Below are positions 1-9,454 of a stretch of 64,000 nucleotides of DNA, in pieces. Source of the DNA: Bosea sp. OAE506 (GTDB lineage Bacteria > Pseudomonadota > Alphaproteobacteria > Rhizobiales > Beijerinckiaceae); the NCBI RefSeq assembly GCF_040546595.1, contig NZ_JBEPOB010000001.1, positions 3,225,001 to 3,289,000 on the forward strand. The letters run 5' to 3'. The translations under genes were made by a program, and so were the position numbers. The notes below the pieces were generated by a model. The model saw only the letters and a list, made by a program, of their open reading frames with translations. It made no database searches and was not told the origin of the DNA. The stretch's first letter is position 1. Every line of letters begins with the position of its first letter.

Positions 1-1
1 C

Positions 2-304
2 TCGGGTGGCGGCGGGGCTGGCGGCTTCATGACCGGCCGCGGCCAGGCCAACGCCCTGACGCGGGCGACCGCGATCCTGGCCGGAGCTTTCTTCCTGACC
101 TCGATCATCCTGGCCGTGATGGCGACGCGCGGCCGCGTCCAGCGCTCGATCATCGACGGCGCGCCGACTCAGAGCGCGCCGGCCACGCCGACCGGGCCGA
201 GCGCTCCCAACGCCGGCGGCGTGCTGGACCAGCTCCGGCAGATGCAGGCGCCGAGCGGCGGGCCGCAGCCGCCCACGCCGGCGCCTCCGGCGCCGCAGCA
301 GTGA
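2..304 (+). CDS. secG: SecG preprotein translocase subunit (C-terminal part, 5' end outside window)
   Basis: SecG is the small membrane subunit that assists SecYE during protein export. The reading frame is already open at the window edge. It shows the glycine-rich stretch GGGGAGGFMTGRG that joins the two membrane helices of SecG, then NALTRATAILAGAFFLTSIILAVMA, the second helix in shortened form here, and a Pro/Ala/Gly-rich cytoplasmic tail ending in PAPPAPQQ. This loop-helix-tail order and the stop followed by a terminator support the call. The ATG at 29 lies inside the conserved loop and is not the true start. secG next to pyrG is a common alphaproteobacterial order. Confidence 0.88.
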   Translation, partial: SGGGGAGGFMTGRGQANALTRATAILAGAFFLTSIILAVMATRGRVQRSIIDGAPTQSAPATPTGPSAPNAGGVLDQLRQMQAPSGGPQPPTPAPPAPQQ

Positions 305-317
305 GGCAGGCACGTCC

Positions 318-342
318 CGCAAAAGTGGTCTCCACTTTTGCG
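318..342. repeat. Perfect inverted repeat, 11-bp arms with 3-nt loop
   Basis: Arms CGCAAAAGTGG (318-328) and CCACTTTTGCG (332-342) are perfect complements around TCT. The element lies just after the secG stop and before the terminator at 373. Its AAAAGTGG...CCACTTTT core resembles short palindromes scattered between genes in Hyphomicrobiales genomes. That family assignment is from memory and was not tested. Confidence 0.6.
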
Positions 343-372
343 ACAAGGACTTGGCCAAGCAAGTCTTGGCAG

Positions 373-399
373 GGGCCGGGCAACCGGCCCTTCTCTTTT
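373..399 (+). terminator. Intrinsic terminator of secG
   Basis: Stem GGGCCGG/CCGGCCC (373-379 and 384-390) closes a GCAA tetraloop and is followed by TTCTCTTTT. It sits 69 bases after the secG stop and 117 bases before pyrG, so it separates the two transcripts. Confidence 0.75.
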
Positions 400-503
400 G
401 TATGGGGTGCGCCGGCCGGCTGGCCGAGCGCGCCTGTGGACAAGCGTGCAGGGCAAGACGGGGCTGCACGCCTGGACTTAGCGAATCGCGCCCGTCGCTT
501 TAG

Positions 504-2144
<1,641 letters not shown>

Positions 2145-2404
2145 GGCGTTTGCGCAGGCCGGGGCCGCCCGATGCGGCGCCGGTCCAAGGAGCCCGCGGG
2201 AGGCGGACATTCCGCTTGACGATGGATGTCGCTTGCGGCACCCGTCTCAGACCATGCCGAGCCACCCGATCTTCTGCGATCGACGCCGACGCTGCCGCAC
2301 CTACGCGGCGGCTCGTCGAGCTGCGCGTCGATCAGAAAGCTTTCGCGTGATGACGGCCTCTCCATAAGCTCATGCGCCAAGGCGGCCTTCGGCCCGCATT
2401 CGTG
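2145..2404. other. Intergenic region pyrG-argC, no gene recognised
   Basis: This stretch lies between pyrG and the terminator before argC. Open frames here match no family I recognise and lack convincing ribosome binding sites. No clear promoter hexamer pair was found, although the argC promoter could lie here if the downstream hairpin acts as an attenuator. Confidence 0.5.
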
Positions 2405-2440
2405 AACCTCCGCAGCCCTCGGCTTCGGGGGTTTTCTTTT
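2405..2440 (+). terminator. Strong intrinsic terminator or attenuator just upstream of argC
   Basis: A 13-base-pair stem (2405-2417 with 2421-2433, one mismatch at 2413/2425) is followed by TTTTCTTTT through 2440. It ends 24 bases before the argC ATG and 260 bases after pyrG. That is close for an argC leader and far for a pyrG terminator, so it could end a long pyrG 3' UTR or attenuate argC. Confidence 0.75.
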
Positions 2441-2464
2441 GCCCAAAACCAGAAGGACATCACC

Positions 2465-3436
2465 ATGAGCATTCGCGTCGGCATTGTCGGGATTAGCGGT
2501 TTCGGTGGCGGCGAAGCGCTGCGCCTGATCGCGAGCCACCCGACATTCGAGCTGGTTTACGCCGCGGGCGAGAGCAGCGCGGGCAGCCGCCTGGTGGATC
2601 GCTTCCCCGGCGTGCCAGCCAGGCTGGCCGAACTGGTGATCGCGAAGTGGGACCCCGAGACCCTGCCGCCGCTCGACGTGCTGTTTGCGTCGCTGCCCAC
2701 GGGCGCCTCGGCCGAAGCTTTGTCGCGCGTTCCCGAGGCGGTGAAGATCGTCGATATCGGCGGCGACCATCGCTATGTCGCGGGCTGGGCCTATGGCCTG
2801 GCCGATATCTGGCCAAACCGGATCGAAGGTCAGTGCCGCGTCGCCAATCCCGGCTGCTTCCCCGCCGCGACGCTGACGGCGCTGGCGCCGCTGCTGGCAG
2901 AGAAGCTGATCGAGCCCGGCAATATCGTGATCGGCGTCAAGACGGGCATCTCCGGTGCCGGTCGGGGTGGCGACAGCACATTCGGCTATGCCGAGAGCAA
3001 CGAGAATCTGGTGCCCTATGGTCTGCTCAAGCATGTCCATATGCCCGAGATCGCCCGGACGATCGAGCAGCTGAGCGGTGGCAGCGCGGCTGGGCTGGTG
3101 TTGCCGCATCTGGTGCCGATGACGCGCGGTATCCTCGCCACGATCTATTGTCGCGGCAGCGCGACCACGGGGCATTGCCTCGAGGCGGCCCGGCGCTTCT
3201 ATGCCGGGCGTCCATTCGTCCGCGTGACCGAGAAGCCGCCACAGACCAAATGGGCGACCGGTTCGAACCTCGCCTTCGTCAGCTATGCGGCCGACCCCGA
3301 GCGTAACCTCGTGATCGCGATGGGCGTGGTCGACAATCTAGGCAAGGGCGCGGCCGGGCAGGCGGTGCAGAACGCCAACCTGATCTGCGGCCTGCCGGAG
3401 ACGGCGGGTCTGGATGGGCTACCCGTTTGGCCATGA
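2465..3436 (+). CDS. argC: N-acetyl-gamma-glutamyl-phosphate reductase
   Basis: ArgC reduces N-acetylglutamyl phosphate to the semialdehyde with NADPH, the third step of arginine synthesis. The 323-residue protein starts MSIRVGIVGISGFGGGEALRL, the NAD(P)-binding Rossmann motif. The catalytic cysteine is in VANPGCFPAA, followed by the GISGAGRGG loop and the PHLVPMTRGI segment, all typical of the family. I chose the ATG at 2465 because it has AGAAGGA seven bases upstream and begins exactly at the conserved fold. A longer in-frame opening from 2372 would translate through the terminator. It is not in an arg cluster here. Confidence 0.95.
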   Translation: MSIRVGIVGISGFGGGEALRLIASHPTFELVYAAGESSAGSRLVDRFPGVPARLAELVIAKWDPETLPPLDVLFASLPTGASAEALSRVPEAVKIVDIGGDHRYVAGWAYGLADIWPNRIEGQCRVANPGCFPAATLTALAPLLAEKLIEPGNIVIGVKTGISGAGRGGDSTFGYAESNENLVPYGLLKHVHMPEIARTIEQLSGGSAAGLVLPHLVPMTRGILATIYCRGSATTGHCLEAARRFYAGRPFVRVTEKPPQTKWATGSNLAFVSYAADPERNLVIAMGVVDNLGKGAAGQAVQNANLICGLPETAGLDGLPVWP

Positions 3437-3605
3437 GGCAGCGGGCCTCCGAGCCGTCTCCGCCTCGCTCCCGTGTGGTCGACCTTGTCGCGCCATACGG
3501 GCCGGGCCCGTTGTTCACCGTCCTCATCCATTTGGCTGATGCGTTGACCTGTCGAGATGCGAATGGTCTGATCGATGGACAGTCAATGACGCCGGGGGCG
3601 ACGGC

Positions 3606-4007
3606 ATGGCGATCTCGATGGCGGGGCTACCCGCCTTCCTCCTCTATTTCGTCGTCGGCGCTGCGTTGATCGGCTGCTTTACGGCGGTCTATCTCCGGTT
3701 GACGGCCCATGACGAGCTGGCGCTGATCCGCGGCGGCAATCTCTCGGCGGCAGTGGCGCTGGGCGGCAATGTGACGGGGTTCTCGATCCCGCTCGAGAAG
3801 GCCATCGCCCAGGCCAGCAGCATTCCCGATCTGGTGCTCTGGGCGCTGGCGGCCATGATCATCCAGTTCGGCGCCTATGGGCTGGCGCGCCTCCTGATTC
3901 CCGAGCTGTCGCGCAAGATCGAGGAGGACCGGCTGCCCTCGGCGGCGATGTTGGCCGTCATCGCGGTGATCTCGGGCACGCTGGCGGCCGCCAGCATGAC
4001 CGTCTGA
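3606..4007 (+). CDS. DUF350 family small membrane protein (first copy)
   Basis: This 133-residue hydrophobic protein has four predicted membrane segments, near residues 8-28, 43-63, 75-95 and 112-131. The HDELALIRGGNLSAAVALGG motif after the first helix is the DUF350 hallmark, shared with E. coli YjfL. The gene is 13 bases before a DUF1190 gene and two genes before an ATP-grasp ligase, matching the E. coli yjfL-yjfM-yjfC order. Biochemical function is not established. A related paralog lies at 6847. The start is supported by a conserved first helix only nine residues in. Confidence 0.85.
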   Translation: MAISMAGLPAFLLYFVVGAALIGCFTAVYLRLTAHDELALIRGGNLSAAVALGGNVTGFSIPLEKAIAQASSIPDLVLWALAAMIIQFGAYGLARLLIPELSRKIEEDRLPSAAMLAVIAVISGTLAAASMTV

Positions 4008-4020
4008 GCGGGAGGCGTCG

Positions 4021-4644
4021 ATGAAGCGCTCGACCCAGATCGGTCTCGCGGCGGCCGGCGTCGTGCTCGTCGCGACGATCTGGGGCAGCGGGCGCGAGGA
4101 GGTGACGGAGGAGAGCCTCGTCTACAACAGCCTCGCCGATTGCCGCGCCGGCGGCCAACTCACCTCGACGCAATGCGAGCAGCGCTTCAACGAGGCGACT
4201 GCCAACCATCTGCGCGACGCGAAGAAGTTTTCCAGCACCAGCGCCTGCGAGGCGGAATATGGTGCGGGTTCCTGCCGTTCGGCTGTCTGGAACGGCGCCT
4301 CGGTCGTGGTGCCGGCGCTGGCGGGGATCATGCTGGCCCGCAGCTTCGCCCAGGGGGGCGGGGCCGCGCAGCCGCTTCTGCCGCCGACGCGGGAGGCCTG
4401 CCCGACGGGGAGCACGGCGCCCGAATGCCAGCAGGCGCGCTCGTCCTCTTCCGGCGGCAGCAGCGGCGGTGGCAGCTATGGCGGCCGCGGCTCCTCCTCG
4501 TCTCGCGCCTATTCGACGACCTCGGGCGCGGCTCTGGTGGCGCGCAGCGGCAGCTCGCCCGGCGTCGCGACGACCACGAGCACGACCTCGCGCGGCGGCT
4601 TCGGCTCGACGGCGCGCTCCTACTCCTCGTCCTCATCCTCCTGA
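4021..4644 (+). CDS. DUF1190 family periplasmic protein (YgiB/YjfM-like)
   Basis: The 207-residue protein has an N-terminal hydrophobic anchor (residues 7-22) and a cysteine-containing periplasmic region with SLADCRAGGQLTSTQCEQRF and SACEAEYGAGSCRSAVW. The C-terminal half is very rich in Ser, Gly and Thr and ends near the TSRGGFG motif that E. coli YgiB also carries. Unlike E. coli YgiB, no lipobox cysteine is visible, so it is probably anchored by the uncleaved helix or secreted. It sits between DUF350 and the ATP-grasp ligase, the conserved module order. Its molecular role is unknown. Confidence 0.85.
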   Translation: MKRSTQIGLAAAGVVLVATIWGSGREEVTEESLVYNSLADCRAGGQLTSTQCEQRFNEATANHLRDAKKFSSTSACEAEYGAGSCRSAVWNGASVVVPALAGIMLARSFAQGGGAAQPLLPPTREACPTGSTAPECQQARSSSSGGSSGGGSYGGRGSSSSRAYSTTSGAALVARSGSSPGVATTTSTTSRGGFGSTARSYSSSSSS

Positions 4645-4645
4645 G

Positions 4646-5815
4646 ATGCGTCGGGTTCCCCTGGCACCGCGCCCGGACTGGCAGACCCAGGTCGAGCGGC
4701 TGGGCTTCGCCTTCCACACGCTCGACGGCGCGACCTATTGGGACGAGAGCGTCGCCTATGCCTTCACGCTGGAGCAGATCGAGCGGGATATCGAGGCGCC
4801 GACAGAGGCGATCGAGCAGCTCTGCTTCGCCTTCATCGAGAAGGCCATCGACGACGATGCCATGCTGACGCGACTGGCGATTCCGTCCGCGCAGTGGGAG
4901 CTGATCCGCGACAGCTGGAAGCGCGGCGACCGCAACCTCTATGGCCGGCTCGACCTCGCCTATGACGGCAAGGGGCCCGCCAAGCTGCTGGAATACAACG
5001 CCGATACGCCGACGGCTCTGTTCGAATCGGCCGTCGTGCAGTGGGACTGGCTGGAGCAGGCGATGGCGCGTGGCGTGCTGCGGCCCGGCTGCGATCAGTT
5101 CAACTCTCTGCATGAGCGGCTGATCGCGGCCTTCGGCCAACTCCGACAGCCCTCGCCCTACCGGCTGCATCTGGCCTGCGTCCAGAACAGCGCGGAGGAC
5201 CGCGGCACGGTGGACTATCTGATGGAGTGCGCTGTCCAGGCCGGGCTCGATGCGCGCTTCACCTTTGTCGAGGAGATCGGCCTGCTCTCTGACGGGCGCT
5301 TCTGCGACGGTGCCAACCAGCCGATCGAGACGCTGTTCAAGCTCTACCCCTGGGAGTGGCTCTTCCGCGAGGGCTATGCGGCAAGCCTGGCCTCGTCCCG
5401 CTGCCAGTTCGTCGAACCGCCCTGGAGGGCTCTGCTCTCGAACAAGGGGTTGCTGGCCTGCCTGTGGGAGATGGAGCCGGGTCACCCCAATCTCCTGCCC
5501 GCCTTCTTCGAGGACGATCCGCGCTGCGCCGGGCTCTCGGCACGGCTGGTGCGCAAGCCGCTCTATTCGCGCGAGGGCGCCAATGTCACCCTGACGGAGC
5601 GCGGAAGGGTCCTCGACAGCGACGACGGGCCCTATGGCGCGGAGGGTTTCATCCTGCAGGATGCTGCGCCCAACCTGTTCCGGTCCGACGGGCACTACGC
5701 CGTGCTCGGTTCATGGCTCGTCGCCTCGCAAGCCTGCGGGCTCTGCCTTCGCGAGGATGTCACACCCATCACGCGCAACACCTCGAGTTTCGTGCCGCAT
5801 TACATCGACGGGTGA
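4646..5815 (+). CDS. Glutathionylspermidine-synthase-like ATP-grasp ligase (YgiC/YjfC family)
   Basis: The 389-residue protein matches the length of E. coli YgiC (386). The family shares the C-terminal synthetase fold of glutathionylspermidine synthase and forms amide bonds with ATP. Motifs visible are GRLDLAYDGKGPAKLLEYNADTPT near the N-terminus, YPWEWLFREGY, PPWRALLSNKGLL and RKPLYSREGANV, the ATP-grasp part. The ATG at 4646 follows the DUF1190 stop by one base, so translation is likely coupled. The open frame upstream overlaps the DUF1190 gene in another frame. YgiC is not known to make glutathionylspermidine itself, so the real substrate is open. Confidence 0.88.
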   Translation: MRRVPLAPRPDWQTQVERLGFAFHTLDGATYWDESVAYAFTLEQIERDIEAPTEAIEQLCFAFIEKAIDDDAMLTRLAIPSAQWELIRDSWKRGDRNLYGRLDLAYDGKGPAKLLEYNADTPTALFESAVVQWDWLEQAMARGVLRPGCDQFNSLHERLIAAFGQLRQPSPYRLHLACVQNSAEDRGTVDYLMECAVQAGLDARFTFVEEIGLLSDGRFCDGANQPIETLFKLYPWEWLFREGYAASLASSRCQFVEPPWRALLSNKGLLACLWEMEPGHPNLLPAFFEDDPRCAGLSARLVRKPLYSREGANVTLTERGRVLDSDDGPYGAEGFILQDAAPNLFRSDGHYAVLGSWLVASQACGLCLREDVTPITRNTSSFVPHYIDG

Positions 5816-5904
5816 GCGGGGCGGGCCGGCGGGCCAGCGCGCATGACCGCAGCCGGGCGATCTGCTAGTGATGCTTCCCGAGCCTGCTGCAAGCGAGCCA
5901 GTCC

Positions 5905-6804
5905 ATGCCTGAGACGACCCAGCCTGCCACGACCCTCACGGCGGCGCCGCGCGGCCTCGACCATCTGGTGATCGGGGTGCGCGACCTCGACGCGGCCGGC
6001 GCCTTCTATGAGCGCCTCGGCTTCACCGTCGGCGCCAGAAACCGCCATCCCTGGGGGACGGAAAACCGGATCGTGCAGTTCCCGGGCTCGTTCCTGGAGC
6101 TGATCACGATCGGCGATGCGAGCGCGATCGTGCCGCCGGCGCCGCGCCAGTTCTCCTTCGGCCAGTTTGTCAGCGACGCACTGGTACGGGGCGAGGGGCT
6201 CTCGATGCTCGTGCTCGAAAGCACCGATGCCAAGGCGGATGCGCAGGCGTTCAAGACAGCGGGCATCGGCGATTTCGAACCCTTCTTCTTCGAACGGCAG
6301 GCCAAGCGGCCCGATGGCAGCATCGTACGTGTTGCCTTTTCGCTGGCCTTCGCCGCCGATCCGCGGGCGCCGGAATGCGGTTTCTTCGTCTGCCAGCAGC
6401 ACGAGCCGCAGAATTTCTGGAATCCGGCCTTCCAGCAGCATGCCAACGGCGCCAGTGCGCTCTCCGCCGCGGTGCTGGTGACGGAAGACCCTGCGGCCCA
6501 TCGCGTCTTCCTCTCCGCCTTCGCCGGGTTCCCCGAGGTGCTGGAGGGCAATGCCGAATATGTGCTCGGCCTGCCGCGCGGGCGGCTCGACGTGCTCGAC
6601 CCGGAGGCCGCGCAGGCGATCTACCATGTCGAGCCGGACACGACGCCGGCGCGTTTCCTCGGCTTCTGCGTCACCGTGCCGGATCTCGACGCCGTCGCGG
6701 CGAAGCTTGAGGCAGCTGACATCGCCTTCGGACAAGGCGAGGACCGGATCGTGGTTCCGGCCGAGGCGGCGATGGGCTGCGTGATTGCCTTCGAGCGGGG
6801 ATGA
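5905..6804 (+). CDS. VOC family (glyoxalase-like) protein
   Basis: The 299-residue protein opens with GLDHLVIGVRDLDAAGAFYERLGFTVG, the first beta-alpha-beta module of the vicinal-oxygen-chelate fold. A second module appears around residues 155-290, with FLGFCVTVPDLDAVAAKLEAADIAF. The long insert and overall size fit the Glyoxalase_3 subfamily. These enzymes bind a divalent metal and act on varied substrates, and none can be named here. It lies between the ATP-grasp ligase and the second DUF350 gene on the same strand, so it may belong to that transcript, with an 89-base gap upstream. Confidence 0.85.
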   Translation: MPETTQPATTLTAAPRGLDHLVIGVRDLDAAGAFYERLGFTVGARNRHPWGTENRIVQFPGSFLELITIGDASAIVPPAPRQFSFGQFVSDALVRGEGLSMLVLESTDAKADAQAFKTAGIGDFEPFFFERQAKRPDGSIVRVAFSLAFAADPRAPECGFFVCQQHEPQNFWNPAFQQHANGASALSAAVLVTEDPAAHRVFLSAFAGFPEVLEGNAEYVLGLPRGRLDVLDPEAAQAIYHVEPDTTPARFLGFCVTVPDLDAVAAKLEAADIAFGQGEDRIVVPAEAAMGCVIAFERG

Positions 6805-6846
6805 GCGTCAGGATCGGTCCGCTCCCTCTGATGGATTCGGACCGAC

Positions 6847-7251
6847 ATGATCGCCCAGGCGCTGCTGAAGCTTCCCGATTTTGCCCTGTTCTTCTCGGTG
6901 TCGCTGGCGCTGGTCGGCGTCTACCTGCTGATCTACACGGTCGCGACCTCGCATAACGAGTTCGGGCTGATCCGGCAGAACAACATCGCCGCGGCGCTCT
7001 CGCTGGGCCTCAGCCTGACCGGGTTCGCGCTGCCGCTGTCGAGCGCCGTCGTGCATTCGACGACCATCGCCGACCTGCTGGTCTGGGGCGTGGTCGCGAT
7101 CATCGTGCAGCTGATCGTCTATGTGCTGGTGCGAATCGTGCTGCCGAACCTCTCGGCCCGGATCGCGGCGGGCGAACTCGCCGCGGCCCTGTTCCTCGGT
7201 GCCGCCTCGCTCGCGGCTGGCGTCATCAACGCGGCCGCAATGAGCTTCTAA
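6847..7251 (+). CDS. DUF350 family small membrane protein (second copy)
   Basis: The protein has 134 residues, four hydrophobic segments and the DUF350 motif HNEFGLIRQNNIAAALSLGLSLTGFALPL. The first copy at 3606 has HDELALIRGGNLSAAVALGG at the same place, so the two are paralogs, clearly diverged. Position and strand suggest it closes the module begun at 3606. The stop is only 19 bases from the convergent opgH stop and no clear terminator separates them. Confidence 0.85.
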   Translation: MIAQALLKLPDFALFFSVSLALVGVYLLIYTVATSHNEFGLIRQNNIAAALSLGLSLTGFALPLSSAVVHSTTIADLLVWGVVAIIVQLIVYVLVRIVLPNLSARIAAGELAAALFLGAASLAAGVINAAAMSF

Positions 7252-7270
7252 GGCGACCGCGGGCAGAAGT

Positions 7271-9454
7271 TCAGGTAGCCGGGCGCTCGGCCGGCAGAGA
7301 GGCCAGCAGCGCCACCAGCGCCCGGTCGTGCAGCACGACCATGCGCTCCTTCGGCTTCAGCCAGATCGCCGCGTCGTCGATCGTCTCGGCATCGACGAGC
7401 TTGGCCTGCGCCACGGCGCGGTCGGCTTCGATCTCGCCGCGGCGACGCGGCGGCGGCTCGGGCAGCATGGCCTCATGGGCCTCGCGCAGCGCCGGCTCGG
7501 CATGGAGCGCGCGAAGCCCGTCGGCGTCGTCATAGCCCGCCGCCGCGAACTCGGCCTGCAGCGCATTGGCCCTCAGCGCCACGGCCGGGGGATCGCCTTC
7601 CTCGGGCGTGTAGAGCAGCTTGCGCCGCTTCAGCCAAAGCCCGATGGCGAGCTGGCCCGAGGCCCAGGAGAGCGGGATCGCCAGCACGAGGCCGACGATC
7701 GTCGGCGACATCCAGGCGAACAGCGAGGTCGCGATCAGGAAGGCCGAGATACCGGTGACGAGCCCCATCACCGTGTGCATGCGGTGGCGGCGGACGATGT
7801 CCTTGAGCGGGATCGAGCCATCGTCGCGGCGCTGCGGATTCCAGCCGGTGTCGCGGCCGAGCAGGATCTGGAAGACCGAGCCGGACTGGATCAGCATCAT
7901 GATCGGCGCGAAGAAGGCCGAGAACAGGACCTCGATCAGCGCCGAGATGATGAGGCGGATCGCGCCGCCGCCGGCTCGCCTGAGCTTGCTGTTGAACAGC
8001 GTCAGCAGCAGCCCGAACAGCTTCGGTGCCAGCAGGATCGCCATGGTCAGGGCGAAGAGGTTCAGCGCGCGCTCGGGGTCGAAGCGCGGCCAGACCGGGA
8101 AGAGGGTGAACTCCTGGGTGAAGTACTCCGGCCGCGCATAGCTGACCTGAAGCACGATCAGGATGCCGACCACGAGCTGCATCAGCCAGAGTGGCGAGGC
8201 GAGATAGCCCATGATGCCAGTGGCGAAATGCTGGCGTGTCGGTGCGACGAAGCCCTTGGCACCGATGATGCGCGAATGCTGCAGATTGCCCTGGCACCAG
8301 CGCCGGTCACGCACCGAGACGTCGATCAGCGAGGGCGGGCTCTCCTCATAGGAGCCCGTCAGGTCCGGCAGCATATAGACCGACCAGCCGGCGCGGCGGA
8401 TCAGGGCGGCCTCGACGAAGTCGTGGCTCAGCACATGCCCGCCGAACGGCGGCTTGCCCTTGAGATCGGGCAGGCCGCAATGGTCGGCGAAGGCCTGGGT
8501 GCGGATGATCGCGTTGTGGCCCCAGTAATTCCCGTCGCGGCCCGACCACATGGCGAGGCCAGTGGCGATGACGGGGCCATAGACCCGCGCGGCGAACTGC
8601 TGAAGCCGCGCGAAGAAGGTGTTGCGGTTGATGATCAGCGGCAGCGACTGGATGATGCCGGCATCGGGGTCGGCCTCCATCGCGGCCGCGAGGCGCACGA
8701 TGCAGGTGCCGGTCATCAGGCTGTCGGCGTCGAGCACGACCATGTGCTCGTAATGGCCACCCCAGCGCGTGACGAAATCGGCGATGTTGCCGGCCTTGCG
8801 GTGATGGTTCTTCGGGCGATGCCGGTAATAGACCCGCGCCTCGGGGCCGAGCCGCTCGCGCAGCGCCAGGAAGGCGCGCTCCTCGGCAATCCAGACGTCC
8901 GGATTGGTCGTGTCGGAGACGATGAAATAGTCGAAATGGCTGCCGAGCCCGGTCGCCTCGACCGATTCCCGGATCGCCGCTAGGGCGGCGAAGGTGCGGG
9001 CGGTCGATTCATTGTAGATCGGCATCACCACGACGGTGCGATGCTGCAGGGTGTCGACATGGACCGGGCGCGAGCGGTCGAAGAGCAGCCCGAAGAAGCC
9101 CAGGACGGCGCTGGTGAAGGCCAGCGCAATCCAGGAGAAGTTGACCGTGAACAGGACGAGCAGGACGTACTGCAGCGAGGTCGTGCGGCTGACCGACACG
9201 ACATTGTACATTTCCCAGGCGCCATAGGCGGTGAGCACGAGGCCGCCGCCGAAGACGAAGAGGCGCTTCAGCCAGGGCGTCTTCCAATCGCGCGGCGCGA
9301 CCGGCCTGCGGCCATCCTCGTCCTTCCAGCTGCGGAACGACTGCACCGGCATGATCAGGCGGTTCTCGGGCGGGGTCGCGGGAAGCGGGCGTGCCGCAGC
9401 CGCGTGATCCGGCGCCGCGACCGCGCCGGATCGGGTCGCCGTCACCACGTCCAT
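7271..9454 (-). CDS. opgH: Glucans biosynthesis glucosyltransferase H
   Basis: OpgH (MdoH) is the inner-membrane family 2 glycosyltransferase that polymerises UDP-glucose into the backbone of osmoregulated periplasmic glucans. The 727-residue protein has N-terminal membrane segments near residues 65-120, a cytoplasmic GT2 domain with VVLDADSLMTG and HDFVEAALIRRAGW, the RDRRWCQGN motif (QxxRW region) and several C-terminal helices. It starts inside opgG with a 13-base overlap, so the two are translated together. The C-terminal tail after about residue 620 is charged and soluble. Confidence 0.96.
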   Translation of the reverse strand: MDVVTATRSGAVAAPDHAAAARPLPATPPENRLIMPVQSFRSWKDEDGRRPVAPRDWKTPWLKRLFVFGGGLVLTAYGAWEMYNVVSVSRTTSLQYVLLVLFTVNFSWIALAFTSAVLGFFGLLFDRSRPVHVDTLQHRTVVVMPIYNESTARTFAALAAIRESVEATGLGSHFDYFIVSDTTNPDVWIAEERAFLALRERLGPEARVYYRHRPKNHHRKAGNIADFVTRWGGHYEHMVVLDADSLMTGTCIVRLAAAMEADPDAGIIQSLPLIINRNTFFARLQQFAARVYGPVIATGLAMWSGRDGNYWGHNAIIRTQAFADHCGLPDLKGKPPFGGHVLSHDFVEAALIRRAGWSVYMLPDLTGSYEESPPSLIDVSVRDRRWCQGNLQHSRIIGAKGFVAPTRQHFATGIMGYLASPLWLMQLVVGILIVLQVSYARPEYFTQEFTLFPVWPRFDPERALNLFALTMAILLAPKLFGLLLTLFNSKLRRAGGGAIRLIISALIEVLFSAFFAPIMMLIQSGSVFQILLGRDTGWNPQRRDDGSIPLKDIVRRHRMHTVMGLVTGISAFLIATSLFAWMSPTIVGLVLAIPLSWASGQLAIGLWLKRRKLLYTPEEGDPPAVALRANALQAEFAAAGYDDADGLRALHAEPALREAHEAMLPEPPPRRRGEIEADRAVAQAKLVDAETIDDAAIWLKPKERMVVLHDRALVALLASLPAERPAT

